NCBI GenBank assembly: GCA_021734045.1 | Contig: JAIPJR010000021.1 | Location: forward strand, 1-36,090 | Origin: Fidelibacterota bacterium | GTDB lineage: Bacteria; Fidelibacterota; UBA8477 | Reading direction: 5' to 3' | Length of the DNA: 36,090 nucleotides | Part shown: positions 33,953-36,090 of the stretch, piece by piece | Layout: every line of letters starts with the position of its first letter | How positions within the stretch are numbered: position 1 is the stretch's first letter | The notes under the pieces: generated by a model | The model's database searches: none | Told to the model about the DNA's origin: nothing | Seen by the model: only the letters and a program-made list of their open reading frames with translations | Program-made: the position numbers and the translations under genes

Positions 33953-36090
33953 TTATTTAATGAACGCCATGCGTTTCACCTGACGGGTACCACCCGCTTC
34001 AAGGACATAGAGGTAGGTCCCGCTGCTCAGTTGACTGCTGCCAAACTGAACCTGATGCATACCGGCCGTCTGATATCCCTGAACCAGACTTTCAACCAGA
34101 TTACCACGAATGTCATAGATCTTCAGGCTCACTGTACCGGCTTCCGGCAGAGCGTACCCAATGGTCGTGGTGGGGTTGAAGGGGTTGGGATAGTTCTGAT
34201 GCAGGGTGTAGGCGTCAGGGATCACGACCGCAATGTCAGCATCCTCTTGGTCACCGGAACGCGTCATCTTGGCCATACTGCCGGCTGCTGGTGAGTAGTA
34301 GCTGTCCAGCGTGACGGTCACATTATTGTGAACCTGGATTTCACGAGCCCAGAATGCACCCACTGCCTCGACGCCATTTTTCATGGAGAGTTTACTATCC
34401 ATGGCAAACACATTGGCGTAAACCGTGCTGTTGTATTCGAATTTGACATCATTATCATCACCATGATGCCCATGGCCATGGCCGTCTTCGCCACTGACGG
34501 TAATTAGAATGTCCGCTGCAGTGATGGACGCATCGTCAGCGGGACCCAGATAAGCCCGTTCATCCACCTTCAGGCGCCGCTGAATACGAATCTCGGTACC
34601 AGCTTCAACCTGGAGTGACCCACGCTGTTTGATTCTGAGTTCGCGCACATTGTAAACACCACCGGTGAGCACCAGAGTCGCGTTCTGCTTGATTTCGATT
34701 TTATCATAATCCCCGGCCGCCAGTGTTTCGGACTGATTCCGGCGTACGGTGACATCTTCCGTACCCGGTGCGGCAGCGGCAACGGGTGGCAGATTCACAA
34801 ACTGGGGAACACTCAGCGGTGAAAATTCACTGCCGGCGATGTTTCCGCGGCTGCTCAGGACATTGTAATAGGCATCGCCACCAATCTGAGACTGGCGTCC
34901 GATACGAATCGCGTTGGCCCGAATGGAGTATCCACCTGCGGTGGTGACATCTTTGCCGATGGTCAACTCATAAGCCGGACCATGATGGTGGTCGTCATCA
35001 TCATCATCGTCGTCATCGTCATGGTGCCCACCACGGCCATGATCATTACCTCCATGACGTCCGCCGTCTCTGCCACCATGGCGACCGTTGCGTCCATGAT
35101 CATTGTCGTCGTCATCGTCGTCATCATTATCGCAATCACCGTCGTCATCGTCATCATCATTATTGCTGTGATGACCGGAGCTTGCGCTTGCTTCATTCAC
35201 GATCACATTGCCTGATGTCACGTCCACATTCCGTTTCAGATCCGTTCCGGACAATGAGAAAAGCACGGCATCGGCCAGATCGGTGGTCACATTGATGGTG
35301 ACGGTGAAAACATCTTCCACTGTGCCGCCACAGCCATCATCGGCTGTTACGGTAACCGTGGTTGATCCCAATGAGCCCAGGGTCACCGTCAACGTGTCGC
35401 CGGCCAGTGAGATTCCTGCCACTGAAGAATCAGCAATGGCGTCACTAAATTGCAGTGAATGGGCATCCGGATCGCTGAAGACGCTATTGAGATCAATAGT
35501 GGTACTCAGGACACTGGTTCCGTAGGAGAGCACCACTTCACCTACCGGATTATCCACCACCGGCGCATGATTAATCACGCGTACCGTGCGCACGACTTCA
35601 GCAGTATTGCCACTGGCATCCACGGCGGAGTAGGTAATGGTATATTCACCCACCTGGCTGGTGTCCACCGTGCTGGCAACTGTCATGGCCGGATTGGCGT
35701 CGCAATTGTCCGCCACGGAGGCACCCGGATCGGCATAGCCATAGAGACACACCACCGAGTCAGGATTGGCGCCGGACAGTGTAATGACCGGTGCTTCGTC
35801 GTCCACATTGACGGTGACGGAGACCGTATCGCTGGCAGAGGCTTGGCCATCATTGACGGTAAGGATATAGTCATGGACGCCACCACCGATGGAGTCGGTG
35901 AAGGCGGCAGCCGAACTGACTTCCGTCCCATCCAACATCCAGCTGTAGCTAAGGGCATCACCATCAGGATCACTTGAAGCCGAGCCGTCCAGGGTGACAT
36001 CGGTGCTGCCAATGACACAATCAAAGGACTGATCCGCACCGGCATCGGCTACCGGCGGCTGATTGGTAGCTACCACGATGGTCACCTCGT
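33953..36090 (-). CDS. Large secreted PKD/Ig-like protein with type IX-type sorting domain (5' end outside window)
   Basis: The frame is open to the window edge, so the N-terminus is missing. At least 711 residues are visible. In order they are a PKD domain (PVADAGADQSFDC...LDGSASSDPDGD, about 10-93), an HYR/DUF5011-like domain (about 94-172), a cadherin-like domain (about 173-270), and a beta-helix-like region (about 275-610). A 65-residue Asp/His-rich insert splits this region at about 304-368. The final 80 residues are a sorting domain (HQNYPNPFNPTTTIGYALPE...GTYLYVLEAGG...KRMAFIK). In Bacteroidota this domain directs export by the type IX system and is cleaved. The protein is probably cell-surface attached or released. 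The GTG at 36085 is an internal codon, not a start. Function is unknown. Calcium or other metal binding by the acidic insert is plausible. Confidence 0.9.
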   Translation of the reverse strand, partial: EVTIVVATNQPPVADAGADQSFDCVIGSTDVTLDGSASSDPDGDALSYSWMLDGTEVSSAAAFTDSIGGGVHDYILTVNDGQASASDTVSVTVNVDDEAPVITLSGANPDSVVCLYGYADPGASVADNCDANPAMTVASTVDTSQVGEYTITYSAVDASGNTAEVVRTVRVINHAPVVDNPVGEVVLSYGTSVLSTTIDLNSVFSDPDAHSLQFSDAIADSSVAGISLAGDTLTVTLGSLGSTTVTVTADDGCGGTVEDVFTVTINVTTDLADAVLFSLSGTDLKRNVDVTSGNVIVNEASASSGHHSNNDDDDDDGDCDNDDDDDDDNDHGRNGRHGGRDGGRHGGNDHGRGGHHDDDDDDDDDDHHHGPAYELTIGKDVTTAGGYSIRANAIRIGRQSQIGGDAYYNVLSSRGNIAGSEFSPLSVPQFVNLPPVAAAAPGTEDVTVRRNQSETLAAGDYDKIEIKQNATLVLTGGVYNVRELRIKQRGSLQVEAGTEIRIQRRLKVDERAYLGPADDASITAADILITVSGEDGHGHGHHGDDNDVKFEYNSTVYANVFAMDSKLSMKNGVEAVGAFWAREIQVHNNVTVTLDSYYSPAAGSMAKMTRSGDQEDADIAVVIPDAYTLHQNYPNPFNPTTTIGYALPEAGTVSLKIYDIRGNLVESLVQGYQTAGMHQVQFGSSQLSSGTYLYVLEAGGTRQVKRMAFIK
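34981..35172 (-). repeat. GAC/GAT-rich low-complexity stretch coding Asp/His runs
   Basis: Read on the minus strand this encodes about 65 residues with 28 Asp and 11 His, including runs of six, seven and ten Asp separated by a Gly/Arg/His/Asn part. Both Asp codons alternate, so the DNA is not a pure triplet microsatellite, which argues that the protein sequence is kept by selection. A smaller His/Gly/Asp patch lies at 34455-34490. Confidence 0.85.

Overview
The window looks like a bacterial chromosome segment from the FCB group, of the Marinimicrobia/Calditrichota/KSB1 kind rather than a Proteobacterium. The grounds are a short group-1 sigma factor without region 1.1, a secreted protein ending in a type IX secretion-type sorting domain (NYPNPFNP motif), many LamG, FN3 and PKD surface proteins, relaxed lipoboxes, and gene-poor islands of dispersed hairpin repeats. 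No rRNA is present, so the phylum call is an inference.

Layout. 0.3-1.5 kb holds the primary sigma factor and ribosomal protein S21 with a terminator. 1.5-4.6 kb holds an overlapping pair of M16 peptidase genes, one catalytic and one a lipoprotein lacking the zinc motif. 4.6-7.3 kb holds a YgjP-like metallopeptidase, an SRPBCC protein, a GNAT acetyltransferase and a LamG protein. 7.6-8.7 kb is a decayed phage remnant beside tRNA-Phe. 9.0-12.9 kb holds a family-5 solute-binding lipoprotein followed at once by a hybrid histidine kinase, which suggests a ligand-sensing pair. 12.9-15.4 kb holds a small membrane protein, RlmN and purine nucleoside phosphorylase. 15.4-20.3 kb holds a PDZ/beta-rich envelope protein with two palindromes and a sigma-54-like element upstream, then a DUF4390 / NtrY-like kinase / NtrC-like activator operon.

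20.3-21.5 kb is the first repeat island. 21.5-23.5 kb holds a PycTM-like (DUF5706) membrane protein, then a translationally coupled winged-helix/nucleotidyltransferase pair. This is the best candidate for an under-described system of toxin-antitoxin or defence type. 23.7-28.5 kb holds DnaG followed by an FN3 lipoprotein and a LamG lipoprotein. A CAT-anticodon tRNA follows. 28.7-30.4 kb is the second repeat island and shares several repeat families, in inverted orientation, with the first. 30.4-33.7 kb holds a membrane dipeptidase-type lipoprotein and a long-chain acyl-CoA synthetase. From 33.95 kb to the end lies, on the minus strand, the 3' part of a large PKD/Ig-like secreted protein with a striking Asp/His-rich insert.

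Housekeeping genes (sigma factor, S21, primase, RlmN, PNP) are interleaved with envelope and signalling genes. sigma-S21 and primase, which form one operon in Escherichia coli, lie about 22 kb apart here.
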